Assembly: GCA_964557855.1 (NCBI GenBank)
Contig: CAZLBP010000002.1
Span: 1-64,000 of the forward strand
Direction of reading: 5' to 3'
Length of the DNA: 64,000 bases
Source of the DNA: JAJRZL01 sp964557855
GTDB taxonomy: Bacteria > Zixibacteria > MSB-5A5 > GN15 > FEB-12
Part shown: positions 27,056 to 35,054 of the stretch, one piece after another
How positions within the stretch are numbered: the first letter of the stretch is position 1
How the letters are laid out: each line of letters starts with the position of its first letter
Translations under genes and position numbers: made by a program
Notes under the pieces: model-generated
What the model was told of the DNA's origin: nothing
The model's input: the letters and a program-made list of their open reading frames with translations, nothing else
Database searches by the model: none

Positions 27056-27751
27056 GTGTCGTTAATTGAGACGAAAGAACTGTGGAAAACATACGAAATG
27101 GGAGCCGAACAAGTCCACGCCCTCCGAGGAGTTTCCATCACCATTGAAAAAGGTGAATACGTCGCCATTATGGGGCCGTCCGGATCCGGTAAATCGACCA
27201 TGATGAATTTGATCGGTTGTCTGGACACTCCCACCAAAGGCGAGTACTCATTGAACGGACGTCAGGTCAGCACTATGAATGATGACGAGCTGGCCAGTAT
27301 CCGCAATCGAGAAATTGGCTTCGTCTTCCAAACTTTCAACCTCTTGCCCCGGGCGACCGCTTTGCATAATGTCGAGTTACCCCTGATTTACAATGGCTCG
27401 TCCACGTTGGAGAGACGCCAGGCAGCCGAACGGGCTCTCGGTATGGTCGAACTGAGTGACCGCATGTTTCACAAGCCGAGTGAGCTTTCCGGAGGACAGC
27501 GGCAGCGTGTTGCCATCGCTCGTGCCCTGGTCAACAATCCCTCGCTGCTTCTGGCCGATGAACCGACCGGAAACCTCGACAGCAAAACGTCTCAAGACAT
27601 CATGTCTCTCTTCAACGAACTCCATAGTCAGGGAAACACGATCATCCTGGTGACTCACGAGCCGGATATTGCCCGTCATGCCCGAAGAGTGCTGTCAATT
27701 CTGGACGGTCAGATAGCGAGTGACGAGTTGGTCGCAGCCGAAGCTCATTAA
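27056..27751 (+). CDS. MacB-type ABC transporter ATP-binding protein
   Basis: 231 residues, starting at GTG two bases after the adaptor stop, with only a weak ribosome-binding site, so translation is probably coupled. Walker A GPSGSGKST (residues 40-48), Q-loop FVFQTFNLL, signature LSGGQRQR, Walker B LLLADEPTGNLD and the switch histidine in LVTHEPD are all intact. It is the LolD/MacB subfamily. It powers the two permeases encoded next. Unlike E. coli MacB, the ATPase is not fused to the permease. Confidence 0.95.
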   Translation: MSLIETKELWKTYEMGAEQVHALRGVSITIEKGEYVAIMGPSGSGKSTMMNLIGCLDTPTKGEYSLNGRQVSTMNDDELASIRNREIGFVFQTFNLLPRATALHNVELPLIYNGSSTLERRQAAERALGMVELSDRMFHKPSELSGGQRQRVAIARALVNNPSLLLADEPTGNLDSKTSQDIMSLFNELHSQGNTIILVTHEPDIARHARRVLSILDGQIASDELVAAEAH

Positions 27752-27766
27752 TCAGGCGTAGCCGAT

Positions 27767-28987
27767 ATGATTTCGTTGTCCCTTATCAGACTGGCCATGA
27801 GCTCCCTGCTGGCCAACAAACTGCGGACCGGTCTGACGTTGCTCGGCGTCATTATCGGTGTTACATCCGTCATGACGATTATCTCTGCTCTGGAGGGCAT
27901 GATGGGGGCCATTGAGGGCCAGATCGGACGCATGGGTCCGGCTACATTCATAGTCGGCAAATTCGGGATGATCACATCGGAAAAAGAGTACCTGGAGGCG
28001 CTCAAACGGAAACGAATTGAGCCGGAGTACGTGGAGGAAATAGAAGACCGTTGTGATCTCTGTGAAAAGGTCAGCTACCGTGGATTTCAACAGGCGGACG
28101 TGAAGTATGGAAACCAGACGTTGCGCAATGTCTTCATTGGCGGCACCAGCTCCAGTTTCATTGAAATTGCGGATATCGAAGTCGAGCAAGGGCGATTCCA
28201 TGTAGCCGAAGATGATCTTTACAAACGAAATGTCGCTTTCATCGGCGATCAAATCCGCGAAGAGTTTTTCGCGAATCTTGATCCGTTAGCAAAGGAAATC
28301 AGAATCGGCGGCCGCAATTACACGGTTGTCGGCGTCGCCAAGAAAATGGGCGCTGCTCTTCACAGCAACCCCGACCTCTTCGTCATGATCCCGTTCTCGA
28401 CTCTTTACAAACAGTTCGGTCATCCCGGCGATATGATGTCCATTATGGTTAAGGCGCGCTCCGTTGAAAAGCTCGAGGAGACCCAGGACCAGGTGCGGTT
28501 GATACTGCGGTCCATGCGACATGTTCCGTACAACGAGCCCGATGATTTCGCGATACTCACCGCCGATGATGTCGTCGAAACGTTGAATTCGATTACGAAA
28601 ATTTTCCGCTTGGGACTGGTGGGCATATCGTCCATTTCATTAGTAGTCGGCGGTATCGTGGTCATGAACATCATGATGGTTTCGGTGACGGAGCGCACAC
28701 GAGAAATCGGTATCCGTAAGTCCGTCGGAGCCAAGCAAAAACACATCTTGACACAGTTCCTTTTTGAAGCCTTGCTGACAACTTTCTCAGGTGGCTTGGT
28801 AGGTATCGTCGCCGGTTTTCTGATTGCACAAGCTCTGGTGGGGCTGATCGGCTGGGAGATCTCACCGTCCGCCTTTGCCATTGTGGCCGGATTGTCCATT
28901 TCAGTAGGTACGGGAGTTGTATTCGGCATCTATCCGGCTATGAAAGCCGCCCGTCTGGACCCGATAAAAGCCCTCAGTTACGAGTAG
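27767..28987 (+). CDS. ABC transporter permease, MacB/FtsX type (first of two)
   Basis: 406 residues with four membrane helices: one near the N-terminus (TGLTLLGVIIGVTSVMTIIS) and three at the C-terminus after a periplasmic MacB_PCD domain. ERTREIGIRKSVGAK is the conserved cytoplasmic coupling segment. It starts 15 bases after the ATPase stop. The neighbouring permease is a paralogue, so the pump is probably a heterodimer. The likely cargo is a peptide, lipid or protein-like substrate; nothing in the sequence shows which. Confidence 0.93.
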   Translation: MISLSLIRLAMSSLLANKLRTGLTLLGVIIGVTSVMTIISALEGMMGAIEGQIGRMGPATFIVGKFGMITSEKEYLEALKRKRIEPEYVEEIEDRCDLCEKVSYRGFQQADVKYGNQTLRNVFIGGTSSSFIEIADIEVEQGRFHVAEDDLYKRNVAFIGDQIREEFFANLDPLAKEIRIGGRNYTVVGVAKKMGAALHSNPDLFVMIPFSTLYKQFGHPGDMMSIMVKARSVEKLEETQDQVRLILRSMRHVPYNEPDDFAILTADDVVETLNSITKIFRLGLVGISSISLVVGGIVVMNIMMVSVTERTREIGIRKSVGAKQKHILTQFLFEALLTTFSGGLVGIVAGFLIAQALVGLIGWEISPSAFAIVAGLSISVGTGVVFGIYPAMKAARLDPIKALSYE

Positions 28988-28992
28988 ATGAG

Positions 28993-30246
28993 ATGATTCT
29001 GTTGACCCCGGTGGAAATAAGAGACGCGGCGCTGATGGCGCTGTCCTCCTTACGCGCGAACAAGCTGCGCGCCGGATTGACCATTCTGGGAGTCATGATA
29101 GGCGTATCTTCCGTTATATCGCTTGCTTCCATAATCAATGGGCTGGATGGCGCCATGCAGGAAGAGATTGACGCCTTTGGCTCCAATACCATTTTCATCA
29201 CGCGATATGCGTTTGATGTTGACCGGGATAAGCTGAGTGAGGAAGATCGCAACCGGGACCCGATTACGGTCGGTGAAGCACGAGCTATCCTGGCCAACTG
29301 CCCGTCGGTGGACGGCATATCGCCACAGAATTACTATTTCCGGCCCGGGGGAAATGAAGTCAAATACAGGAACCGGAAAGGCAATCGGCCCCGGATCGTG
29401 GGCGTCTGGCCCGACTTCCTCAAGGTAAACGGTCAAGGCGTGCACCTGGGCCGCTTCATCACATCCATTGATGAACAATCTCGAGCAATGGTGTGCGTCG
29501 TCGGATACGAATTGGCCGAAACGCTGTTCCAGGACGCGCTGCCGGTCGGCAAGGAAATCCGCATCAACGGCAATCGTTTCGAGGTCATCGGAGTTCTCGA
29601 AAAGAAAGAATCGCACTTCGACAACGAATCCGAAAACAACACTGTCCTCATGCCTTTGTCGACCTTTGAAAAGCTCCACCGCTGGGAGGAAGAGCTATTC
29701 CTGATCGCCCGGGCGGAATCACACCAACTCATCGATCAAGCGAAAGAGGAAATTACCAGTACGCTCAGAATCCACCGGAAAGTACCGTTCAACAAGAACA
29801 ATGACTTCGCCCTTTCTACTCAGGATACCATCAAAGAAACTGTGGGCGAAATCACGAAGTACATCTATCTGGTTATGATCATCATTACGTCGGTCGGACT
29901 AATGGTTGGTGGCATCGGAGTCATGAACATTATGCTCGTATCCGTTACCGAGCGTACTCGGGAAATCGGTGTCCGAAAAGCTATCGGCGCCAAACGAGCC
30001 AATATCATTCTGCAATTCCTGACCGAAGCAGTCACCCTGACCGGCACCGGCGGACTAATCGGTATCGCCTTTGGTGTCGGAGTCGGGTTAACGGTGAACA
30101 GCCTGCTTGGATTTCCGTTAGCGTTGTCAGTCTTCTGGATTCTGGTCGGTTTTATCGTAGCTGTCACGGTTGGTCTGGTATCCGGCATTTATCCGGCCAT
30201 AAAGGCGTCATTACTCGATCCGATTGAGGCCCTCCGCTACGAATAA
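28993..30246 (+). CDS. ABC transporter permease, MacB/FtsX type (second of two)
   Basis: 417 residues, only 5 bases after the first permease. The same four-helix plan is present: N-terminal helix (AGLTILGVMIGVSSVIS), large periplasmic domain, three C-terminal helices and ERTREIGVRKAIGAK. ISGIYPAIKA-S-LLDPIEALRYE ends the protein as in most of the family. It completes the TolC/adaptor/ATPase/permease/permease export operon. The best reading is a heterodimeric MacB-like exporter. Confidence 0.93.
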   Translation: MILLTPVEIRDAALMALSSLRANKLRAGLTILGVMIGVSSVISLASIINGLDGAMQEEIDAFGSNTIFITRYAFDVDRDKLSEEDRNRDPITVGEARAILANCPSVDGISPQNYYFRPGGNEVKYRNRKGNRPRIVGVWPDFLKVNGQGVHLGRFITSIDEQSRAMVCVVGYELAETLFQDALPVGKEIRINGNRFEVIGVLEKKESHFDNESENNTVLMPLSTFEKLHRWEEELFLIARAESHQLIDQAKEEITSTLRIHRKVPFNKNNDFALSTQDTIKETVGEITKYIYLVMIIITSVGLMVGGIGVMNIMLVSVTERTREIGVRKAIGAKRANIILQFLTEAVTLTGTGGLIGIAFGVGVGLTVNSLLGFPLALSVFWILVGFIVAVTVGLVSGIYPAIKASLLDPIEALRYE

Positions 30247-30290
30247 TCGTATAATTATCAACAAGTTCTTTTAGTATTGCGGGAGATTCG

Positions 30291-31682
30291 GTGCGTCCAT
30301 TAATTGGAACTGCCGAAAAGCCGATTGAGTTACTGGTTATGAAACATATGTCTGGTACTGTCACGAAATACCTGAGCGCAACTTCACTTCTGTTGTTGGT
30401 CGCGGCTGCTCCTGCTCTCACCGGTTACTTCGACATTGATGAGATGACCAAGGAGAAGCAACGCGTCCTGCTCGACTACGCCACGTTCGCGGGCGATAAC
30501 CCGGATTCCGTGAGGCTGGAACTGTATTATCAGATTTATAACGATGCTCTGCCGTTCCGGGAAGTGGGCAACGGCTATGAAGCCGAGTTTGAAGTCTTCG
30601 TCGCCATTGAAGACGATAAGGACAACCGCGTTACTTCCTATTCCGACCATAAAACGGTCACGGTAGCCGACCGCGGCAAGACCGAATCAATGACCGATTA
30701 CCGCACCAACCAGTTGAACTTCAATCTGTCGGAAGGCAAGTATAAAGCCAAACTGATATTGACCGACAAGCACTCCGCGACCACATATCGTCGGGAACTG
30801 GAGATGGAGTTGGATGAATATGACAGCAAATACCCGGATTTATCAGATATTGAACTCGTACAAATGGTCGCCGAATCATCCAACCCCAACAGCAGCTTTT
30901 CCAAAGGTGACATCGCAGTCGTTCCCTCGTTGACCGGATCCTACGAGTCGGCAGATAGCGCCGCCCTGCTGTATTATTTCGAAATCTACCGGGGCAGTAA
31001 CGGAGATGACGAAATCACTGTTGAGACATCCCTGCGCCACGAGCGCAAAGGTCTTATGTACCGAGACACTATCACCGTGAACCTGACGGAGGCGGTAACC
31101 AGACAGATCCGTGAAGTATCCCTGGACGGGTATTATCCGGGAAATTACGAACTGAACATCAAGCTGCGAGGACGTCGTTTCAAGAAAGTGGCGGAAAAGG
31201 AGACCGATCTCATTGTCACCTGGACGCAAAAAGCCCTGGTCAAGCACGACTATAAGGTCGCCCTGGATCAACTGGAATACATTGCCGACCCGGGCATAAT
31301 CGGCGAGATGCGCGATGTCAAAGGGCTGGAGGACCGGCAGGCGGCGCTTGACAGTTTTTGGCTGGAACGTGATCCCAATCCCGCGACCGAAGTGAACGAA
31401 CTCAAGGTGACGTTCTATCACCGCATCAACGTGGCCAACCGTGTGTTTGATCATCTCTACTATGAAGGCTGGCGCAGTGATCGCGGCCGCGTGTTCATCA
31501 TCTTCGGCGAACCCGACCAAATCGATGACTACCCCTTCAGTCCCAACAGTCGTCCGTATCAAAAGTGGCACTATTATCGCCGGGGACAGTACCGCAAGTT
31601 TACGTTTGTCGATGAAAACGAGGACGGTGATTATCGTCTCATTTATCCGTATGATGGTCTTTACCAGCGACCGGATTTTTAG
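30291..31682 (+). CDS. GWxTD domain-containing protein (first of two)
   Basis: 463 residues from GTG 30291, which has GGGAG 5 bases upstream; an ATG at 30339 would give a shorter signal peptide. The hydrophobic signal lies at residues 28-44. A beta-rich middle is followed by a C-terminal GWxTD domain starting at GWRSDRGRVFIIFGEPD, in which Ser stands for Thr of the name motif. The domain ends with WHYYRRGQYRKFTFVDENEDGDYRL. GWxTD proteins are characteristic of FCB and related phyla; their function is unknown. It follows the export operon by 44 bases and is probably co-transcribed with it. Confidence 0.88.
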   Translation: MRPLIGTAEKPIELLVMKHMSGTVTKYLSATSLLLLVAAAPALTGYFDIDEMTKEKQRVLLDYATFAGDNPDSVRLELYYQIYNDALPFREVGNGYEAEFEVFVAIEDDKDNRVTSYSDHKTVTVADRGKTESMTDYRTNQLNFNLSEGKYKAKLILTDKHSATTYRRELEMELDEYDSKYPDLSDIELVQMVAESSNPNSSFSKGDIAVVPSLTGSYESADSAALLYYFEIYRGSNGDDEITVETSLRHERKGLMYRDTITVNLTEAVTRQIREVSLDGYYPGNYELNIKLRGRRFKKVAEKETDLIVTWTQKALVKHDYKVALDQLEYIADPGIIGEMRDVKGLEDRQAALDSFWLERDPNPATEVNELKVTFYHRINVANRVFDHLYYEGWRSDRGRVFIIFGEPDQIDDYPFSPNSRPYQKWHYYRRGQYRKFTFVDENEDGDYRLIYPYDGLYQRPDF

Positions 31683-31703
31683 AGCGCTGGAAAGGGGTCT
31701 TAT

Positions 31704-33185
31704 ATGAAAGTACTTGGTTTCATAACAACGCAACTGCTCATTCTTCTTCTGCTTCTGGGGGTGAATGGTGACAGTGCATATTCCCAATCGAGAGAACCGA
31801 CGGCCGACGACATCACGGTCTACGCCGGAGCGGTAACCTACCCGGACCCCGGCTTTGATTCCCTGGTCCTGGTGGAGTTTCCCTTTTCATTGAACCGCAA
31901 TGACTTCGAGTTCTTCCGGCCCGATAACGAGGACTCGAGTCTCTATGCCCGCATTTTTGCGCAAGTGGACCTGCTCGACAGCTACGGTATGCCGATCGAC
32001 TCGGCCAGCACCTATTTCTCCGCCCGCGTGGCAACTCGAACCGATGCTTTTCAAGCCGGCTACCGGCTCTTTAACAAGCTGATTCTGTTCACCAAACCCG
32101 GCGTCTACTCGGCTCGTGTGACGGTGATCGACGCCGTCAGCAAAAGCTCCGGCAGCGGCTTCATCGATCGCATCGTCGTGGCACCGCCCACGTCCGGTAG
32201 CCTTACGATCGGTGGGCCGGCGCCGGCGTACCATATAGAGGCGAGTACCGATACTCTGGGCGTAAGCGGCCGCTTGACCAGGAACGGCTTTAAAGTCATA
32301 CCGAATCCCATCGCCGTGTTCGGTGAGACCGATACCTCGCTCTATATATATGCCGAACTCTACAATCTGGGTGATGAGCAGGGTGATGCGTCCCCGGTTA
32401 CGGTCTCGTTCGATGTCCTGCAAGACGGCGAATTGGTCCGGCCGCTCGGCGTCCGCCGGTTCACCAAACCGGTCTCCGGCAACAGCGTAGCCTTCGTCGA
32501 ATCCTTCGACATTAAAAGATGGCCGTCGGGGTTGTACCGGTTACGGTTGGCCGCCAAAGATGCCGCCACTGGTGAAGCGGATACCAGCCGAACCGACTTC
32601 CGGATTATCACCAGACAGGAGATCCTGACCGCCGTCAGAGAAAGCCGCCGACCGAATGATCCCTATAACGAACTCACGGCGGAACAGAAAATCCAGCTCG
32701 TCGAATACGCCCTGACGCCGCCTGAAAAAGAAACACTGTCACGGCTGACCGAGTCGGGCAAACTCAATTTTTTGGAACAGTACTGGAAAGAACACGGCTA
32801 TGTGGCTCCGGCCGGAGACAATCCTACCCGGACGGAACTTATTAAACGCTTTACGTACGCCAATCGACACTTCTCGACGGATGAAGCCAAGGGAAACGGT
32901 TGGCTCACCGATCGCGGCCGCATTTACATGACTTACGGTCCCTGGGAACGAATCGTCGATCGCGACGTGCCCCAGAAGAACAGCGGCTACCAGATTTGGT
33001 ACTATGACTCGATGAAAGAAGGTAAGCTATTTGTGTTCGTCGAGGATTGGCGCCGAGGCTATGTGTACACGTTGGTCCATTCCACCGTCTACAGCGAAGT
33101 CTTCGACAAAGAATGGGAGCGCATCCTTCGCGAAGGTACCGCCGACATTAACCCGGATGTCCTCTACGATGATATCCAGCAATGA
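31704..33185 (+). CDS. GWxTD domain-containing protein (second of two)
   Basis: 493 residues; AAAGGGG stands 7 bases before the ATG. A signal peptide (1-28) is followed by a beta-sandwich region of about 250 residues, a helical segment and the GWxTD domain (GWLTDRGRIYMTYGPW, then YQIWYYDSMKEGKLFVFVED). It begins 21 bases after the first GWxTD gene and shares its layout at low identity. The pair lies directly behind the exporter, so they may be its cargo or extracytoplasmic helpers; this is inference from order only. Confidence 0.9.
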   Translation: MKVLGFITTQLLILLLLLGVNGDSAYSQSREPTADDITVYAGAVTYPDPGFDSLVLVEFPFSLNRNDFEFFRPDNEDSSLYARIFAQVDLLDSYGMPIDSASTYFSARVATRTDAFQAGYRLFNKLILFTKPGVYSARVTVIDAVSKSSGSGFIDRIVVAPPTSGSLTIGGPAPAYHIEASTDTLGVSGRLTRNGFKVIPNPIAVFGETDTSLYIYAELYNLGDEQGDASPVTVSFDVLQDGELVRPLGVRRFTKPVSGNSVAFVESFDIKRWPSGLYRLRLAAKDAATGEADTSRTDFRIITRQEILTAVRESRRPNDPYNELTAEQKIQLVEYALTPPEKETLSRLTESGKLNFLEQYWKEHGYVAPAGDNPTRTELIKRFTYANRHFSTDEAKGNGWLTDRGRIYMTYGPWERIVDRDVPQKNSGYQIWYYDSMKEGKLFVFVEDWRRGYVYTLVHSTVYSEVFDKEWERILREGTADINPDVLYDDIQQ

Positions 33186-33335
33186 CCCCTGTCTTCCGGA
33201 CAACAGCAGGTAGTATCCGAGGAGTCGTTCGTTGCGGCGGGTTATGTCCGCCGCTCGAAACGGATTTAACCTGCCGCTGCCTTCCGAACTCAATCGCACT
33301 CCCGCTATCACGTCTTGACAGCCAATATCTGCAAA

Positions 33336-33370
33336 TGAAAAAGACCGCCCGATTTCGGGCGGCCTTCGCT
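33336..33370. terminator. Bidirectional terminator between convergent genes
   Basis: CCGCCCGA (33345-33352) pairs with TCGGGCGG (33355-33362). On the minus strand the stem is followed by TCTTTTTC, a good intrinsic terminator for the DUF1573 genes; on the plus strand CCTTCGCTTT follows. Confidence 0.78.
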
Positions 33371-33415
33371 TTACATCTTTAACGCACCCTGATGAAGGGG
33401 GGTAACGGCTTCTAT

Positions 33416-34156
33416 CTACTTTCCCTTTGGAAATGTCACGGTCCGAGGCGATGCCTGTGACCGTACGGTCCGCTTGATCGGAATAGTAAACCGGGATTTT
33501 ATCTCATCGCTGACTTCGATCGTAAATGACTTCTCGAACGACTCATCATGAGCTTCTTCCTTCAACGTCACCCTGGCGGTCTCGCTATCGCCCGGTCCGA
33601 TTGATTCCGGAAGTTCGATCTCGGCATACTCGGGGAGGTCCGCCGCAAGCGCCAGCTCGAGTTCCTGATCCGAAACGTTCGTTATCGTAAACTCAGCTTC
33701 GTCAATGAGCTTCTCACTGAACTGAGATAGATCGAGCTTGTATGGTGAAATTCGAATCGGATACGTAGAATCCGGTCGAGGCGTCACCGTCGCCGCGATG
33801 GTTACGTGCTTGTCCGGCTGACCTTCGTTGGTCGAGATACGCGGTCGCTTCGTAACCTTTGATTTGTATGTCTTGGTGCTGAAGATTATTTCCAACCAGG
33901 TGCTGTCACCGACAGCCAGCACGTCTTTTTGAAGAGGTGCTTTCGTACAGCCTCAGCCAGGCTGTACTTTGAGTATCTTCAACGAATCATCCCCGGTGGA
34001 ACGCAACCAGAAAACGTGCGATACCTTGGAATGCTGGGGTACGAAACCAAAATCGAACGCGTCTTCAACAATCATCAGTCGAGGCGCACTCGAACCCGCA
34101 GCCGACATGAGAAGTACCACTGTGAGTATAACCGTCATCGTCTTCCTATTACTCAT
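33416..34156 (-). CDS. DUF1573 domain selenoprotein candidate (in-frame TGA at 33953-33955)
   Basis: Read through one TGA, the frame gives 246 residues. Residues 1-25 are a signal peptide. DFGFVPQHSKVSHVFWL opens a DUF1573 Ig-like domain, and the TGA is codon 68 in Q-P-G-U-G-C-T-K-A-P-L. DUF1573 proteins normally have C-G-C-T here, so TGA replaces the first Cys of the pair. The downstream frame continues with AVGDSTWLEIIFSTK and a second Ig-like domain to residue 246. Without read-through there would be two useless halves with no ribosome-binding site for the second. A hairpin follows the TGA at bSECIS distance. A Cys paralogue lies 71 bases upstream. It is probably an exported redox or metal-binding protein; function unknown. 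Alternative: a pseudogene, unlikely because 38107-38841 has the same TGA. Confidence 0.85.
33918..33941 (-). promoter_or_regulatory. Candidate bacterial SECIS hairpin
   Basis: Counting from the base after the TGA, AGCAC (+12 to +16) pairs with GTGCT (+31 to +35). After a C/C mismatch, TCTT (+18 to +21) pairs with AAGA (+26 to +29), leaving loop CAAA. Distance fits the 16-37 base range known for bacterial SECIS loops. The loop lacks the usual G, so this fold is tentative. Confidence 0.5.
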
Positions 34157-34227
34157 AACGTCTTAAGATACCTCCAATACGTTTGCTGAACATTATGTCT
34201 ACCGCCAGTACTGACGTTGTCTCTTGC

Positions 34228-34920
34228 TTACTGATATATCTTTCTCCGAATCGGTACCGTCACCCGCGTCTTGCTCAGTTCAGGAGCAAGGAACGTGAGA
34301 CAACTCTTGAACTCAGTTTCCCGAAACTCCGGTTTGAGCTTTATGTACCCGGTGCTTTCCGAGTTCGCCGGCACGGTGGTCGGTAATTCGAGTTGACATT
34401 CCGCCGGGATCTTTGACAGGAGTTCCACCGAAGTTTCTTTGTTTGACTTATTAATAATGCGAAATGCAATACTGTCAATATCTTTCTGAGAAGTCCGGCC
34501 GAACTCGAACCGATAGGGCTTGACCAGAAGCGGGTAGAGCGAATCCGGCCAATGGGTTACCTGCCCCTCCAACTGCATTGTCAGTGGTCTGTCGAATCCG
34601 TTGTAAAACACGCGAACGGCTCGCAGGATAGAACCCCGCATCAGCTCGACATCCCAGGTCACCTCCAACTCGAGACTGTCGCCGGGCGCCAGCCATTCCC
34701 TTTCGAGTGATGTTACCGCACAGGCGCAACCCGTCTTGACATCGTCGATCCGGACCGTGTCCGTTCCTACCGACTTTATCCAGAAATAGTGTTTAAGCTG
34801 AAGGTTTGGGGGCATGAACCCAAAATCGAATGCCCTCACCGGAGTCGACAACTCGGCTTGACCAAGTACGACGCCGCTCATCATTAGTACCAGAATACTA
34901 CCTGCAATTACCTGTTTCAT
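34228..34920 (-). CDS. DUF1573 family protein, cysteine form
   Basis: 230 residues with a signal peptide (1-20); no clear ribosome-binding site. DFGFMPPNLQLKHYFWIKS matches the start of the DUF1573 domain, and VKTGCACAV places Cys65 and Cys67 exactly where the two neighbouring relatives have U and Cys. A second Ig-like domain follows from about residue 110, ending in TVPIRRKIYQ, again as in the neighbours. It is the first gene of a pair with the Sec form downstream. It shows what the Sec residue replaces. No function is established for the family. Confidence 0.85.
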   Translation of the reverse strand: MKQVIAGSILVLMMSGVVLGQAELSTPVRAFDFGFMPPNLQLKHYFWIKSVGTDTVRIDDVKTGCACAVTSLEREWLAPGDSLELEVTWDVELMRGSILRAVRVFYNGFDRPLTMQLEGQVTHWPDSLYPLLVKPYRFEFGRTSQKDIDSIAFRIINKSNKETSVELLSKIPAECQLELPTTVPANSESTGYIKLKPEFRETEFKSCLTFLAPELSKTRVTVPIRRKIYQ

Positions 34921-35054
34921 AATTATAGCTTATACCAAATGTCTCCGCACTAAAGTTCCAACCTTTAAGAGTATACTAAGTTATTAAGACAAAGTCAATT
35001 AACTCTTCAGGGTTGAAAACGAAGAAACATCCGTCCTCGAGGTTACAACGGCCG

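Noticed and set aside
33907..33916. Alternative SECIS fold GCTGTC-GGT-GACAGC further downstream in the DUF1573 genes
   Set aside because: It is perfect and present in both copies, but the loop begins about 43 bases after the TGA, beyond the usual range, and it encodes the conserved AVGDS segment.
33416..34156. General TGA reassignment (Trp or Gly code)
   Set aside because: Many intact genes in the window end in TGA, for example hisS at 44570 and the protein ending at 11039, so TGA is still a stop.
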